A stretch of DNA of 64,000 nucleotides from AP-16 sp046727735 (GTDB lineage: Bacteria; Pseudomonadota; Alphaproteobacteria; Rhizobiales; Xanthobacteraceae), in the NCBI GenBank assembly GCA_046727735.1, contig JBKPDF010000045.1, positions 13,551-77,550 of the forward strand, given 5' to 3'. The notes under the pieces were generated by a model, which saw only the letters and a program-made list of their open reading frames with translations, did no database searches and was not told the DNA's origin. How positions within the stretch are numbered: position 1 is the first letter of the stretch; the number at the start of each line of letters is the position of its first letter. Positions 24,234 to 31,941 of the stretch are shown in pieces. The translations under genes and the position numbers were made by a program.

Positions 24234-25154
24234 ATGGATGCGGGGCTGTTGGCCCAGTACGTCATGAACGGGCTCATGCTCGGCATGATGTACGCGCTGG
24301 TCGCGGTGGGCTTCACGCTGTTCTTCGGCGTGCTCGATGTCATCAAGTTCTCGCACGGCGACGTGCTGACGGTTGGCGCATTCACTGCGCTCGCTACCTT
24401 CGTCGCGTTGCAGACCGCGGGGCTAGGCTCCCGCGCACTCGAGCTTGCCGCCATGCTGCTCGCTGCCGTCTTGGCGATGGCTCTCCTCGGCGTACTGATC
24501 GCCCGCTACGTCGTTTTGCCGCTGCGCGGAGCGCCGGCGCTCAACACGTTGCTCGCGACGCTGATGCTCGGCACGGTGCTGCGCGAGGCCGTGCGGCTGT
24601 TTTACCCGGGCGGCGCCAATCCCAAGCCGTTTCCGGCGCTGCTGCCGGGCACCGCCGTCAGTTTCGGGCACTTCACGCTGAGGCTCGACAACGCCTTGAT
24701 GCTCGCCGCCGGCGTCCTCGTCATCGTCGGCCTCCAGCTCGTGCTCCAGAAAACCAAGCTCGGACTTGCCATTCGCGCCGTCGCCCAGGACGAGGAAACC
24801 GCTCGGACCATGGGCGTGAATTTCACCGCCGTGGTGCTCACGACGTTCGGCATCGGCTCGGCGCTTGCGGCCTTCGCCGGGCTCATGAACGGCCTCTATT
24901 ATAATGAGATCAATTTCGGGATCGGGCTCCTGCTCGGGGTCATCGGCTTCAGCGCCGCGATCATCGGCGGGCTCGGCAGCATCTACGGCGCCATCCTGGG
25001 CGGGTTCGTGTTCGCCGCGCTGCAGACGATCGGGGCCGTCGCCCTGCCGTTCGCGAGCGCCTACAAGGACGTGTTCGCGTTCGCGGTAGTGATCGCGCTG
25101 ATGGCGTGGCGGCCGACTGGCCTGATCCGCGAAAAAATCAGCGAGCGGGTCTGA
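24234..25154 (+). CDS. livH: LivH-type branched-chain amino acid ABC permease
   Basis: 306 residues. The N-terminal pattern YVMNGLMLGMMYALVAVGFTLFFGVLDVIKFSHGD is diagnostic for LivH permeases, and the late VIGFSAAIIGGLGSIYGAILGG is the inter-subunit motif. Multiple membrane segments. Start taken at ATG 24234, where the conserved region begins; an upstream ATG at 24120 would run through the palindromic repeat. Four nt separate it from the LivM-type gene. Confidence 0.9.
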   Translation: MDAGLLAQYVMNGLMLGMMYALVAVGFTLFFGVLDVIKFSHGDVLTVGAFTALATFVALQTAGLGSRALELAAMLLAAVLAMALLGVLIARYVVLPLRGAPALNTLLATLMLGTVLREAVRLFYPGGANPKPFPALLPGTAVSFGHFTLRLDNALMLAAGVLVIVGLQLVLQKTKLGLAIRAVAQDEETARTMGVNFTAVVLTTFGIGSALAAFAGLMNGLYYNEINFGIGLLLGVIGFSAAIIGGLGSIYGAILGGFVFAALQTIGAVALPFASAYKDVFAFAVVIALMAWRPTGLIREKISERV

Positions 25155-25158
25155 TCGG

Positions 25159-26319
25159 ATGCCGGCCGTCTCGCCGCGGGCGCCGCTGCTGCCGGGCGTT
25201 GCGGCGCTGGCGCTGCTCACGGTTTACCTCATCGCTCTGCTCGCCGCGGAACGCCAAGCCGTCATCATCGCCCTGTTGGCACTGGCGATCGTTGCCGTGA
25301 TAGCCGCGAGAAGGCTCGGCATTCAGGCGCAGGTCAGCCGCAGTTTCGCCGAACGTGAAGATACGCTGGGCATCTGCGCGGTACTCGGCGCGCTCGCGGT
25401 CGCCGCCTGGTTCCGCGACGATCATTTCGTCCTGCTGCTCATCGACAGCGTCCTGCTCTACGCCGTGGCAACGCTCGGCCTCAACGTCCAGTTCGGCTAC
25501 GCGGGGGTCCTCAATTTCGCGGGCGCGTCGTTCTTCGGCATCGGCGCCTATACGTCGGCGGTCCTGGTTGCGCATAGTCCGGTTCCGCACCTGTTGGTGC
25601 TGGTGATCGGCGGGCTGTTGGCGGCGCTCGCCGGGTCGCTGCTGGTCGTTCCGGTGCTGCGTACGCGCGGCCATTATGCCGCGGTCGTGACCATTGCGTT
25701 CGCGCTGCTGTTCAAGACCTTCCTCGAGGTCAACGACGTGCTCGGCGGGCCGCAGGGAATGCAGGTCGGCGGCATGAAGCTCTTCGGCTGGTCGTTCAAC
25801 GACAACGTCGAGCTCGGCCGCCGCATCGAGCTCTCGTTCTACCTGAATTATTTCGTCGTCGCCCTGCTGTTGCTGATCGCGGCATTCGTGCTGGTGCGGC
25901 GACTCGAGCGCTCGTGGATCGGTCTCAATCTCGACGCGCTGCGGCTCGACGAGACGGCGGCGAGCTGCTTCGGCCTCGATGTCGCGCGCTGGAAGGTGAC
26001 CGCGTTCCTGCTGGGAAATTTCCTGATCGGGATCGCGGGCGCGCTCTACGGCATGCTCGGCGGCTTCGTCGCCCCGAACAATTACACGTTCGCCGATTCG
26101 CTGATCCTGGTCTCGATCCTGCTGCTCGGCGGCATCGGCAATCCGTGGGGGGTGCTGGCCGCCACCGTCATCGTGATCGTGGTCCCCGAAAAGCTGCAGG
26201 CGATCCAGGAATACCGGTTCCTGCTCTATGCCGCGCTGGTGATCCTGGTGCTGCTGTTCCGGCCCGAGGGCCTGCTGTCGCGGCCGGTGCGCCGCTATTT
26301 TCCGGCATGGCGGCCGTGA
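25159..26319 (+). CDS. livM: LivM-type branched-chain amino acid ABC permease
   Basis: 386 residues, longer than many LivM proteins because of an extra N-terminal pair of hydrophobic segments before LYAVATLGLNVQFGYAGVLNFAGASFFGIGAY. Other landmarks are LRTRGHYAAVVTIAFALLFK and ILLLGGIGNPWGVLAATVIV. Partner of the LivH-type permease in the inner membrane. Its 3' end overlaps the start of the ATPase gene. Confidence 0.9.
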   Translation: MPAVSPRAPLLPGVAALALLTVYLIALLAAERQAVIIALLALAIVAVIAARRLGIQAQVSRSFAEREDTLGICAVLGALAVAAWFRDDHFVLLLIDSVLLYAVATLGLNVQFGYAGVLNFAGASFFGIGAYTSAVLVAHSPVPHLLVLVIGGLLAALAGSLLVVPVLRTRGHYAAVVTIAFALLFKTFLEVNDVLGGPQGMQVGGMKLFGWSFNDNVELGRRIELSFYLNYFVVALLLLIAAFVLVRRLERSWIGLNLDALRLDETAASCFGLDVARWKVTAFLLGNFLIGIAGALYGMLGGFVAPNNYTFADSLILVSILLLGGIGNPWGVLAATVIVIVVPEKLQAIQEYRFLLYAALVILVLLFRPEGLLSRPVRRYFPAWRP

Positions 26320-27089
26320 CGATGCTGCTCGAACTGCGCGGGCTCACCAAGAAATTCGGCGGCGTGACCGCGCTCGACGCCGTCGAGCTTGCGCTCGAGC
26401 GCGGCGAGATTTTGGGGCTGATCGGCCCCAACGGCTCCGGCAAGACCACGTTGTTCAACGTCGTCACCGGCATCTACGGCGCCGACGCAGGCTCGATCCG
26501 CTTCGCGGGCGCGGAGATCGGCCGAGCCTCGCCGCAAGCCGTGCATCGCGCCGGCATTTCCCGCACGTTCCAGCGCTCGCGACTCTGCCTGCCGCTGTCG
26601 ATCTTCGACAACATCATGATCGGCAACCACAAGCGCCTGTCGCAGGGGCTGTGGTTCAACCTGATGCGCCGCCGCGCGTTCCGCCGCGAATTCGAGGAAA
26701 GCTACGCCGCGGCGCGCGCGCTCGTGCAGGTATTCGATCCGCCGCTCGCCGAGCGCATGTTCGAGCCCGCCGCCGGGTTGCCGATGATCGATCGCCGCCG
26801 CATCGAGATCTGCCGCGCCCTGATCGGCGAGCCGAAGCTCTTGCTGCTCGACGAGCCGTCTGCCGGGATGACCCAGGACGAGACGGCGGAGTTGATGCGC
26901 GACATTCTGCAGATCCGCGAGCACCGCGCAGATCTGACCATCATCATCGTCGAGCACGAGATGGGCGTGATCGAGCGCATCACCAGGCGCTGCGCCGTGC
27001 TCAATTTCGGCAGGAAGATCGCCGAAGGGCCGTATCAGGAGATCGCCGCGGATCGGCGCGTGCAGGAAGCCTATCTGGGAGCCGCCTGA
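26307..27089 (+). CDS. livG: LivG-type ABC ATPase
   Basis: About 260 residues with Walker A GPNGSGKTTLF, a long LivG-specific insertion (residues about 100-150, NHKRLSQGLWFNLMRRRAF), LLLLDEPSAGMTQDE (Walker B) and VEHEMGVIERI (switch). The usual LSGGQ signature is changed: the position reads AAGLPMIDRRRIEICRAL. ATG 26307 overlaps the permease gene; GTG 26316 or ATG 26322 are possible. The altered signature may mean that ATP turnover relies on the partner ATPase. Confidence 0.88.
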   Translation: MAAVTMLLELRGLTKKFGGVTALDAVELALERGEILGLIGPNGSGKTTLFNVVTGIYGADAGSIRFAGAEIGRASPQAVHRAGISRTFQRSRLCLPLSIFDNIMIGNHKRLSQGLWFNLMRRRAFRREFEESYAAARALVQVFDPPLAERMFEPAAGLPMIDRRRIEICRALIGEPKLLLLDEPSAGMTQDETAELMRDILQIREHRADLTIIIVEHEMGVIERITRRCAVLNFGRKIAEGPYQEIAADRRVQEAYLGAA

Positions 27090-27799
27090 TGGGCGCGGGG
27101 CTGACGATCGATCAGGTCTACACCGCCTACGACAAGGCCGACGTGCTCGAAGGCGTGTCGCTCAGCGTCGAACCCGGCCGCATCACCTGTCTGCTGGGCG
27201 CCAACGGCTCCGGCAAGACCACCCTGATCCGCTCGATCCTCGGCCTCACGCCGGCACGGGCCGGAAGCATCCGGCTCGACGGCCTCGACATCACGCGGCT
27301 GCCGACGCACCGGATCGTGGCTGCGGGCGTCGCCTGCATTCCGGAAGGCCGCAAGGTGTTTCCGAAGCTCACCGTCGAGGAGAATCTGCGGATGGGGGCT
27401 TATCAGGAAAGCTCGCAGGCCGTGACACGCGAGCGGCTCACCGAGGTCTTCGCGATGTTCCCGCGGCTCGCCGAGCGCCGGACGCAGCTCGCCGGCACGA
27501 TGTCGGGCGGCGAGCAGGCAATGGTCTCCATCGGGCGCGGCCTGATGCGCGCGCCGCAGCTGCTGCTGATCGACGAGCCCTCGCTCGGGCTCTCGCCGCT
27601 CCTGGTCAAGGAGAATTTCAAGATCGTGCGAAACATCCAGGAGCGCGGCATCACCGTGTTCCTGGTCGAGCAGAACGTGCACCAGACGCTCGCGGTCGCG
27701 CACTACGGATACGTGCTCGCCAAGGGCCGCGTCGTTGCCGCCGGGACGCCCGCGGAGCTCGCGAGCCACAAGGAGGTGCAGGAGGCGTATTTCGGCTGA
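27089..27799 (+). CDS. livF: LivF-type ABC ATPase
   Basis: 236 residues. Walker A GANGSGKTTLIRS, CIPEGRKVFPKLTVEENLRMGAY (LivF Q-loop region), signature MSGGEQAMVSIGRGL and LLLIDEPSLGLSPLL (Walker B). It starts in an ATGA-type overlap with the LivG-type gene and completes the importer. No gene follows on this strand for 177 bp. Confidence 0.92.
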   Translation: MGAGLTIDQVYTAYDKADVLEGVSLSVEPGRITCLLGANGSGKTTLIRSILGLTPARAGSIRLDGLDITRLPTHRIVAAGVACIPEGRKVFPKLTVEENLRMGAYQESSQAVTRERLTEVFAMFPRLAERRTQLAGTMSGGEQAMVSIGRGLMRAPQLLLIDEPSLGLSPLLVKENFKIVRNIQERGITVFLVEQNVHQTLAVAHYGYVLAKGRVVAAGTPAELASHKEVQEAYFG

Positions 27800-27836
27800 A
27801 AGTCGAAAAGTCCTTCACGCCCAGGGGATGCTATGG

Positions 27837-27858
27837 TATCTTTGTACACGCAAAGATA
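27837..27858. promoter_or_regulatory. Perfect palindrome, probable operator of the metalloprotease cluster
   Basis: TATCTTTG (27837-27844), 6-nt spacer TACACG, CAAAGATA (27851-27858): 8-bp perfect arms in an AT-rich pocket of otherwise GC-rich DNA. No T-run follows, so it is not a terminator. It lies 120 bp upstream of the first ORF of the cluster. The size and symmetry fit a dimeric repressor site. Confidence 0.6.
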
Positions 27859-27976
27859 TGATCTTCCAGACACTGAGTGCGCAAACCGTAGAGCTGATGG
27901 GCTGTTGCCAATGCCGTAGCCGCGCTTGCTCGTTGCACAACTCTCCCGACTGTCTCGGATCGCCGGGCCAGGTAGG

Positions 27977-28657
27977 ATGAGCGGATCGGAGAAGGATCAG
28001 AACACGAGTTTTGCGGCGCGGGTGCTGGAGCGGCGCCCTGCCGTACGTGAGCAGGTGCTGAACTCCAGCGAGTTTCAAGCTTGGCTGCGCCCCTACAAGA
28101 CGGTGGTCATCGATGGAACGAAATTCTACATCGTGGGCGGAGACATGCTGCGGGATTTCGACGAGATGATCCTCGACTGGGCACGGGATCGCGGACTCAT
28201 CGACCAGCGCACGATCGATGAACTGCATCGCTCCGAGGGGAAATTGAGCCATGGCCAAGACCGGAAGAGGCAGGCGATCACGCATCGACAAGGTGCAGCG
28301 TTCGACGAAAGGGAGGAGCGCCATGAACGAACGATCGAGAAGCTTTGCGGCGATCAGCATCGCGACAAACAAGGACATCAAGGCCGCAGTGGAATCTTCC
28401 GACCTGAACGCGCTGTTGAGAAGCAAGCTGCGCAAACTGACCGTCGACAATCAGACATACTATCTCGCCGAAGGAGATACCCTCCTCGACGAGGATCAGC
28501 TCGGCGTCTATGCCCTGACGAAACAAAAAGAGGCCGAGGCACACAAGGCGATCGCGACCGCCTCTGCCGCCGGGTTCGGGACGGAACGCCTCGGCTTGCA
28601 GGCCCGCGGGCTGATCGCGATGACTCAGGGCGGGAAGATCGTGCGTTGGGAACCTAA
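27977..28657 (+). CDS. Orphan N-terminal domain related to the downstream metzincin, possibly truncated paralogue
   Basis: The first about 90 residues look genuine: SFAARVLERRPAVREQVLNS, LRPYKTVVIDGTKFYIVGGD, MILDWARDRGLIDQR. They align with residues 7-70 of the next protein (SFAAISIATNKDIKAAVESS, LRKLTVDNQTYYLAEGDTLL). From 28251 on the frame overlaps the metzincin gene in another phase and turns Arg-rich, although no stop appears until 28655. The likely history is a tandem duplication whose first copy lost its catalytic domain, or a small regulator/inhibitor made of the propeptide-like domain alone. Which is true cannot be told here. The start has AGGTAGG only 1 nt away, a poor site. Confidence 0.45.
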   Translation: MSGSEKDQNTSFAARVLERRPAVREQVLNSSEFQAWLRPYKTVVIDGTKFYIVGGDMLRDFDEMILDWARDRGLIDQRTIDELHRSEGKLSHGQDRKRQAITHRQGAAFDEREERHERTIEKLCGDQHRDKQGHQGRSGIFRPERAVEKQAAQTDRRQSDILSRRRRYPPRRGSARRLCPDETKRGRGTQGDRDRLCRRVRDGTPRLAGPRADRDDSGREDRALGT

Positions 28658-29222
28658 CACCGTTCTGTCGTACCGGGTCGTCAGGAACACCTTCGGGGGC
28701 AAGAAGCAGAACTACGATCTAGTCGTGACATGCATGCACGATGCGACGAAAGCATGGGAGGATACTTGCGGCGTCAGGTTCCAGCACATGGAGGAACTGG
28801 ACGAACGCGACGGCGTCAAACCCGAGGGGGCGTGGTTTGCCGTTCGGGAACTCGACGCCGGTGGCGAGTTCATCGCCGCCGCCTTTTTTCCGAACGATCC
28901 GGTGGACCGGCGCCGCGTAGTCATCGATCCGAGCTTCTACAGCGCGAATCTGCGGTTCGACAAGGTTGGTGTGCTGCGTCACGAACTCGGCCACGTCCTC
29001 GGCTTCCGCCACGAGCTCATCCGTTCGGGAGCACCAGCGGTCTGTCCGAAGGAACCGCTGTGGGATGCCCGACCTCTCACGGACTATGATCCGCAATCGG
29101 TGATGCACTATTTCTGTGGCGGCGTCGGCAGCAGCAGTCTTCGCATCACCGAGCTCGATCGGGTCGGTGCACAGCAGGTATACGGCCCATCGCTGAACAA
29201 TATCCACTTCGCCGCCGCATAG
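28323..29222 (+). CDS. Metzincin zinc metalloprotease (matrixin/M57-like), no signal peptide
   Basis: 299 residues. The active site is HELGHVLGFRH at 220-230, the metzincin HExxHxxGxxH, with a Met-turn in SVMHYF (Met261). Residues 1-90 form the domain shared with the upstream ORF and may act as a propeptide. The start ATG follows GGGAGGAGCGCC; ATG 28251 in the same frame has a weaker site. No signal peptide or membrane segment is visible, so it may be cytosolic or exported by a type I or other non-Sec route. It is followed 90 bp later by a second, unrelated metalloprotease gene. Confidence 0.85.
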   Translation: MNERSRSFAAISIATNKDIKAAVESSDLNALLRSKLRKLTVDNQTYYLAEGDTLLDEDQLGVYALTKQKEAEAHKAIATASAAGFGTERLGLQARGLIAMTQGGKIVRWEPNTVLSYRVVRNTFGGKKQNYDLVVTCMHDATKAWEDTCGVRFQHMEELDERDGVKPEGAWFAVRELDAGGEFIAAAFFPNDPVDRRRVVIDPSFYSANLRFDKVGVLRHELGHVLGFRHELIRSGAPAVCPKEPLWDARPLTDYDPQSVMHYFCGGVGSSSLRITELDRVGAQQVYGPSLNNIHFAAA

Positions 29223-29311
29223 AGCTCGCAGCTTGCGGCGCAGATCCTGGGGAAAGCGCCAGCCATGGCGTCAACTGCCGAGCATGTCGGCCCCTGCGGT
29301 GGATCAGCGAA

Positions 29312-31117
29312 ATGCAACAAGATGAAGATGCGCACCACCCCGATACGCCTGCGGCAACCTCGGCCGTGGGGCAAACCCGCGACAGCGGTGACTCCGCGCC
29401 GGAGTCGCCGCGGGACGGACGGGCGCTTGAGCCGGCATTGCCCGCGCACGAGGACGCTAATTTCCTGCTGGGCGACGGGGTCGCACGGGCTGCCCTCGGG
29501 CGCAGCTACGAACGACGGCACGACGACCCGATCTACCGGCCGCTGAAGATCTTCACCGTCGATCCCTCGCTGCGCCGCCTGGAGGGAGCGACCGCGGTCA
29601 TCAATGTTCCTTACGAACCGCTGGAGCGTGGTCCCGCCGGTGCGCGCTTCGTTGTCGAAAAAATCGAAAATCCTCCGCTCAAAGATTATGAGCCGGTAGA
29701 TCTCGAGGATCGCCGCATCCTGATCCGAAACGGGCGCGACCCCGCCCCGTCGGATCCGGCCTTCCATCATCAGATGGTCTATGCGGTCTGCTGCAGCGTC
29801 TACGCGGCGTTTCGGGCGGCGCTGGGTCGAGACTTGGCTTGGGGCTTCGACCAACCGGTGCTGAAGATCCAACCCCACGGATTGCCGCAAGCCAACGCCG
29901 AATACTCACCCGACGGGTACCTGAAGTTCGGCTGGTTTCGTCCCGAGGACGAAAAGTCGCTTAGCCGTGGCTATGTCTTCAGCTGTTTGTCGCATGACAT
30001 TATCGCACATGAACTTACGCATGCGCTGCTCGACGGGTTGCGAGCCGAGTTCAACAAGGGCTCGGGCGTGGATGTCGATGCCTTCCACGAAGCCTTCGCC
30101 GATCTCGTCGCGCTGTTTCAGCGGTTCTCATACCGGGAAGTGGTCAAGAGTGCGCTGCGCCGCACCGGCGGCCGGCTGACCGGCGACAGTTTGCTCAGTC
30201 AATTCGCGCGGGAGTTCGCGCAGGCGTCGGGATCCGGGCAATCATTGCGACGCGTTCACCTGGACGAGAATGCGGATGCACCGGAAGCGGCCGCCGTCGG
30301 GACTGCTAAGCGAGACGACGGGACACCGTCGAAGACCTATGTTCCGGAGCTCGGACAAGGTCTTGACGATCGCTATGAAAGGGGCGGCGTGCTGGTATCC
30401 GCAGTGTTCGAGGCCTTCGCGACCGTATACAGGCGCAAGTCGGCTCCGTACTTCCGGCTCGCGACCCAAGGAACTGGAATATTCCCGCCGGGCACGGAGC
30501 TGCCCCACGAGCTTTTGGAGGTGTTGGCCCATACCGCCAGCCGCCTCGCAAGCCATTTCCTTTCCATCTGCATCCGCGCCATCGATTATTGTCCGCCGGT
30601 TGACCTGGAATTCGGAGAGTATCTGCGCGCGTTGATAACTGCGGATTACAACCTGGTACCGGACGACCCATGGGCCTATCGCGAGGCTCTGATCGAGGCG
30701 TTCGCACGGCGCCGAATCTTTGCTCGTAACGTGGAAACCATGTCGGAGGATGCGCTGCTGTGGCGCCCGCCACCGAAGAACTTGCGTGTTCCCCGGCTGA
30801 GTTTCGCCAGATTGCGCTTCTCCGGAGATCCCGGCAGCCCGGCCGGACGAAACGAGCTGCTGCGCCAAGCGCGCTCGCTCGGCAGCTTCATTGGAAATCC
30901 CGAGAACATCCGATCCTTCGGGTGCGCAGTACCCGGCGATCCCGCATTGGATGGAGATGAGGTCAAGCCGCCCCGCATCGAGTCCGTGCGCTCGTCGCGT
31001 CGCGTCGGTCCCGACGGCCAGATGCTGTTCGACTTGGTGGCGGAAGTCACGCAATGTCGAAAGGTGAGGGCGGTTCGGGAAATCCCGCGTTCGACTTCTA
31101 CGGCGGATCCACGGTGA
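29312..31117 (+). CDS. Cytosolic gluzincin-like metalloprotease (thermolysin-like HExxH ... HExxxD)
   Basis: 601 residues in this frame. The zinc site is HELTH at 233-237 (SHDIIAHELTHALLDGLRAEF), with the third ligand Glu260 in DAFHEAFADLVALF, which is the thermolysin-clan arrangement. No signal peptide, unlike secreted M4 enzymes. Residues 1-65 are acidic and disordered; a large helical domain (residues 300-500) follows the active site. The natural C-terminus (GNPAFDFYGGSTVIL onward) seems displaced into another frame from about 31060, and the last about 20 residues of this frame (KVRAVREIPRSTSTADPR) look like out-of-frame sequence. Neighbour of the metzincin; substrates unknown. Confidence 0.78.
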   Translation: MQQDEDAHHPDTPAATSAVGQTRDSGDSAPESPRDGRALEPALPAHEDANFLLGDGVARAALGRSYERRHDDPIYRPLKIFTVDPSLRRLEGATAVINVPYEPLERGPAGARFVVEKIENPPLKDYEPVDLEDRRILIRNGRDPAPSDPAFHHQMVYAVCCSVYAAFRAALGRDLAWGFDQPVLKIQPHGLPQANAEYSPDGYLKFGWFRPEDEKSLSRGYVFSCLSHDIIAHELTHALLDGLRAEFNKGSGVDVDAFHEAFADLVALFQRFSYREVVKSALRRTGGRLTGDSLLSQFAREFAQASGSGQSLRRVHLDENADAPEAAAVGTAKRDDGTPSKTYVPELGQGLDDRYERGGVLVSAVFEAFATVYRRKSAPYFRLATQGTGIFPPGTELPHELLEVLAHTASRLASHFLSICIRAIDYCPPVDLEFGEYLRALITADYNLVPDDPWAYREALIEAFARRRIFARNVETMSEDALLWRPPPKNLRVPRLSFARLRFSGDPGSPAGRNELLRQARSLGSFIGNPENIRSFGCAVPGDPALDGDEVKPPRIESVRSSRRVGPDGQMLFDLVAEVTQCRKVRAVREIPRSTSTADPR

Positions 31118-31257
31118 TCCTCGGACCAAAGGGCGATGTCCGCTACGTCGTCTACAAGCCGGTGACCGACAACGACCGACTTGCGCGGCAACGGAAGTTC
31201 TCCCAAGCAATGAAGTTCGAGAATGTCACTGCGCCGGCGCGGGGCGGACCGGTATGA
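31054..31257 (+). pseudogene. Displaced C-terminal segment of the gluzincin (frameshift) or tiny overlapping ORF
   Basis: A 67-residue frame overlaps the gluzincin 3' end by 64 bp. It reads FDFYGGSTVILGPKGDVRYV and VTDNDRLARQRKFSQA, a well-formed beta-rich tail that looks like the expected C-terminus after FDLVAEVTQ in the main frame. One inserted or deleted base between about 31056 and 31085 would unite the two. A separate overlapping gene is less likely, because there is no ribosome site before ATG 31054. Confidence 0.5.
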
Positions 31258-31456
31258 CTCCGGACAGGGTTCGGAGACGGCAACCGGCCGCCGATGCAGG
31301 CGGCGTAGTTCCGGTGAAACGCGCCGAGCTCGTTGCGGCGTGAGCCGAGGCGCGGCACGCGCGCCGGTCCAATCGGCCGGCGATCGAGCGCCTCCCACAG
31401 TTCGGATCAGCTGCTGCATATTGCGATCGATGCGGCATCGGCGCTAACCAGAACGC

Positions 31457-31939
31457 GTGTCTGCTACCCACCCGATCCGCCTGCGCGTCAACGGCCGCGC
31501 TTTCGCCCGCGAGGTCGCGCCGCGAACCCATCTCGCCGATTTCCTGCGCCACGAGCTCGGCCTGACCGGCACCCATATCGGTTGCGAGCACGGCGCGTGC
31601 GGTGCCTGCACGGTGCTGCTCGACGGCGTAGCCGTGCGCTCCTGCCTGCTGTTCGCGGTGCAGGTCGACGGCGCCGACGTCACGACCGTCGAAGGCCTCG
31701 CGGGCGAGGGTGGCGCGCTCAATCCGCTGCAGCAGGCGTTTCGCGATCATCACGGCCTGCAATGCGGGTTCTGCACGCCCGGAATGCTGATGACCCTCAC
31801 GGGTTTTCTTGCCGAGCAGCCCGGTGCGGACGAGCATGCGATCCGCGACGCGATCTCCGGAAATCTTTGCCGGTGCACCGGCTACGAGAGCATCGTCGAC
31901 GCCGCGCTTCAGGCGGCGTCCGCCCTGCGGAAGGCCTGA
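31457..31939 (+). CDS. CoxS-type (2Fe-2S) subunit of a molybdenum hydroxylase
   Basis: 160 residues. The N-terminal cluster site is CEHGACGACTVLLDG with its fourth Cys in RSCLL, and the helical domain site is QCGFCTPG...GNLCRCTGY. It transfers electrons from the Mo site to an acceptor. It starts with GTG and is 2 nt from the large subunit gene. No gene for the FAD-binding medium subunit is adjacent, so electrons must leave by another partner (a cytochrome or a separate flavoprotein). Confidence 0.92.
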   Translation: MSATHPIRLRVNGRAFAREVAPRTHLADFLRHELGLTGTHIGCEHGACGACTVLLDGVAVRSCLLFAVQVDGADVTTVEGLAGEGGALNPLQQAFRDHHGLQCGFCTPGMLMTLTGFLAEQPGADEHAIRDAISGNLCRCTGYESIVDAALQAASALRKA

Positions 31940-31941
31940 CA

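Noticed and set aside
31254..31341. 29-codon ORF after the gluzincin
   Set aside because: No ribosome site and no recognisable features; probably chance.
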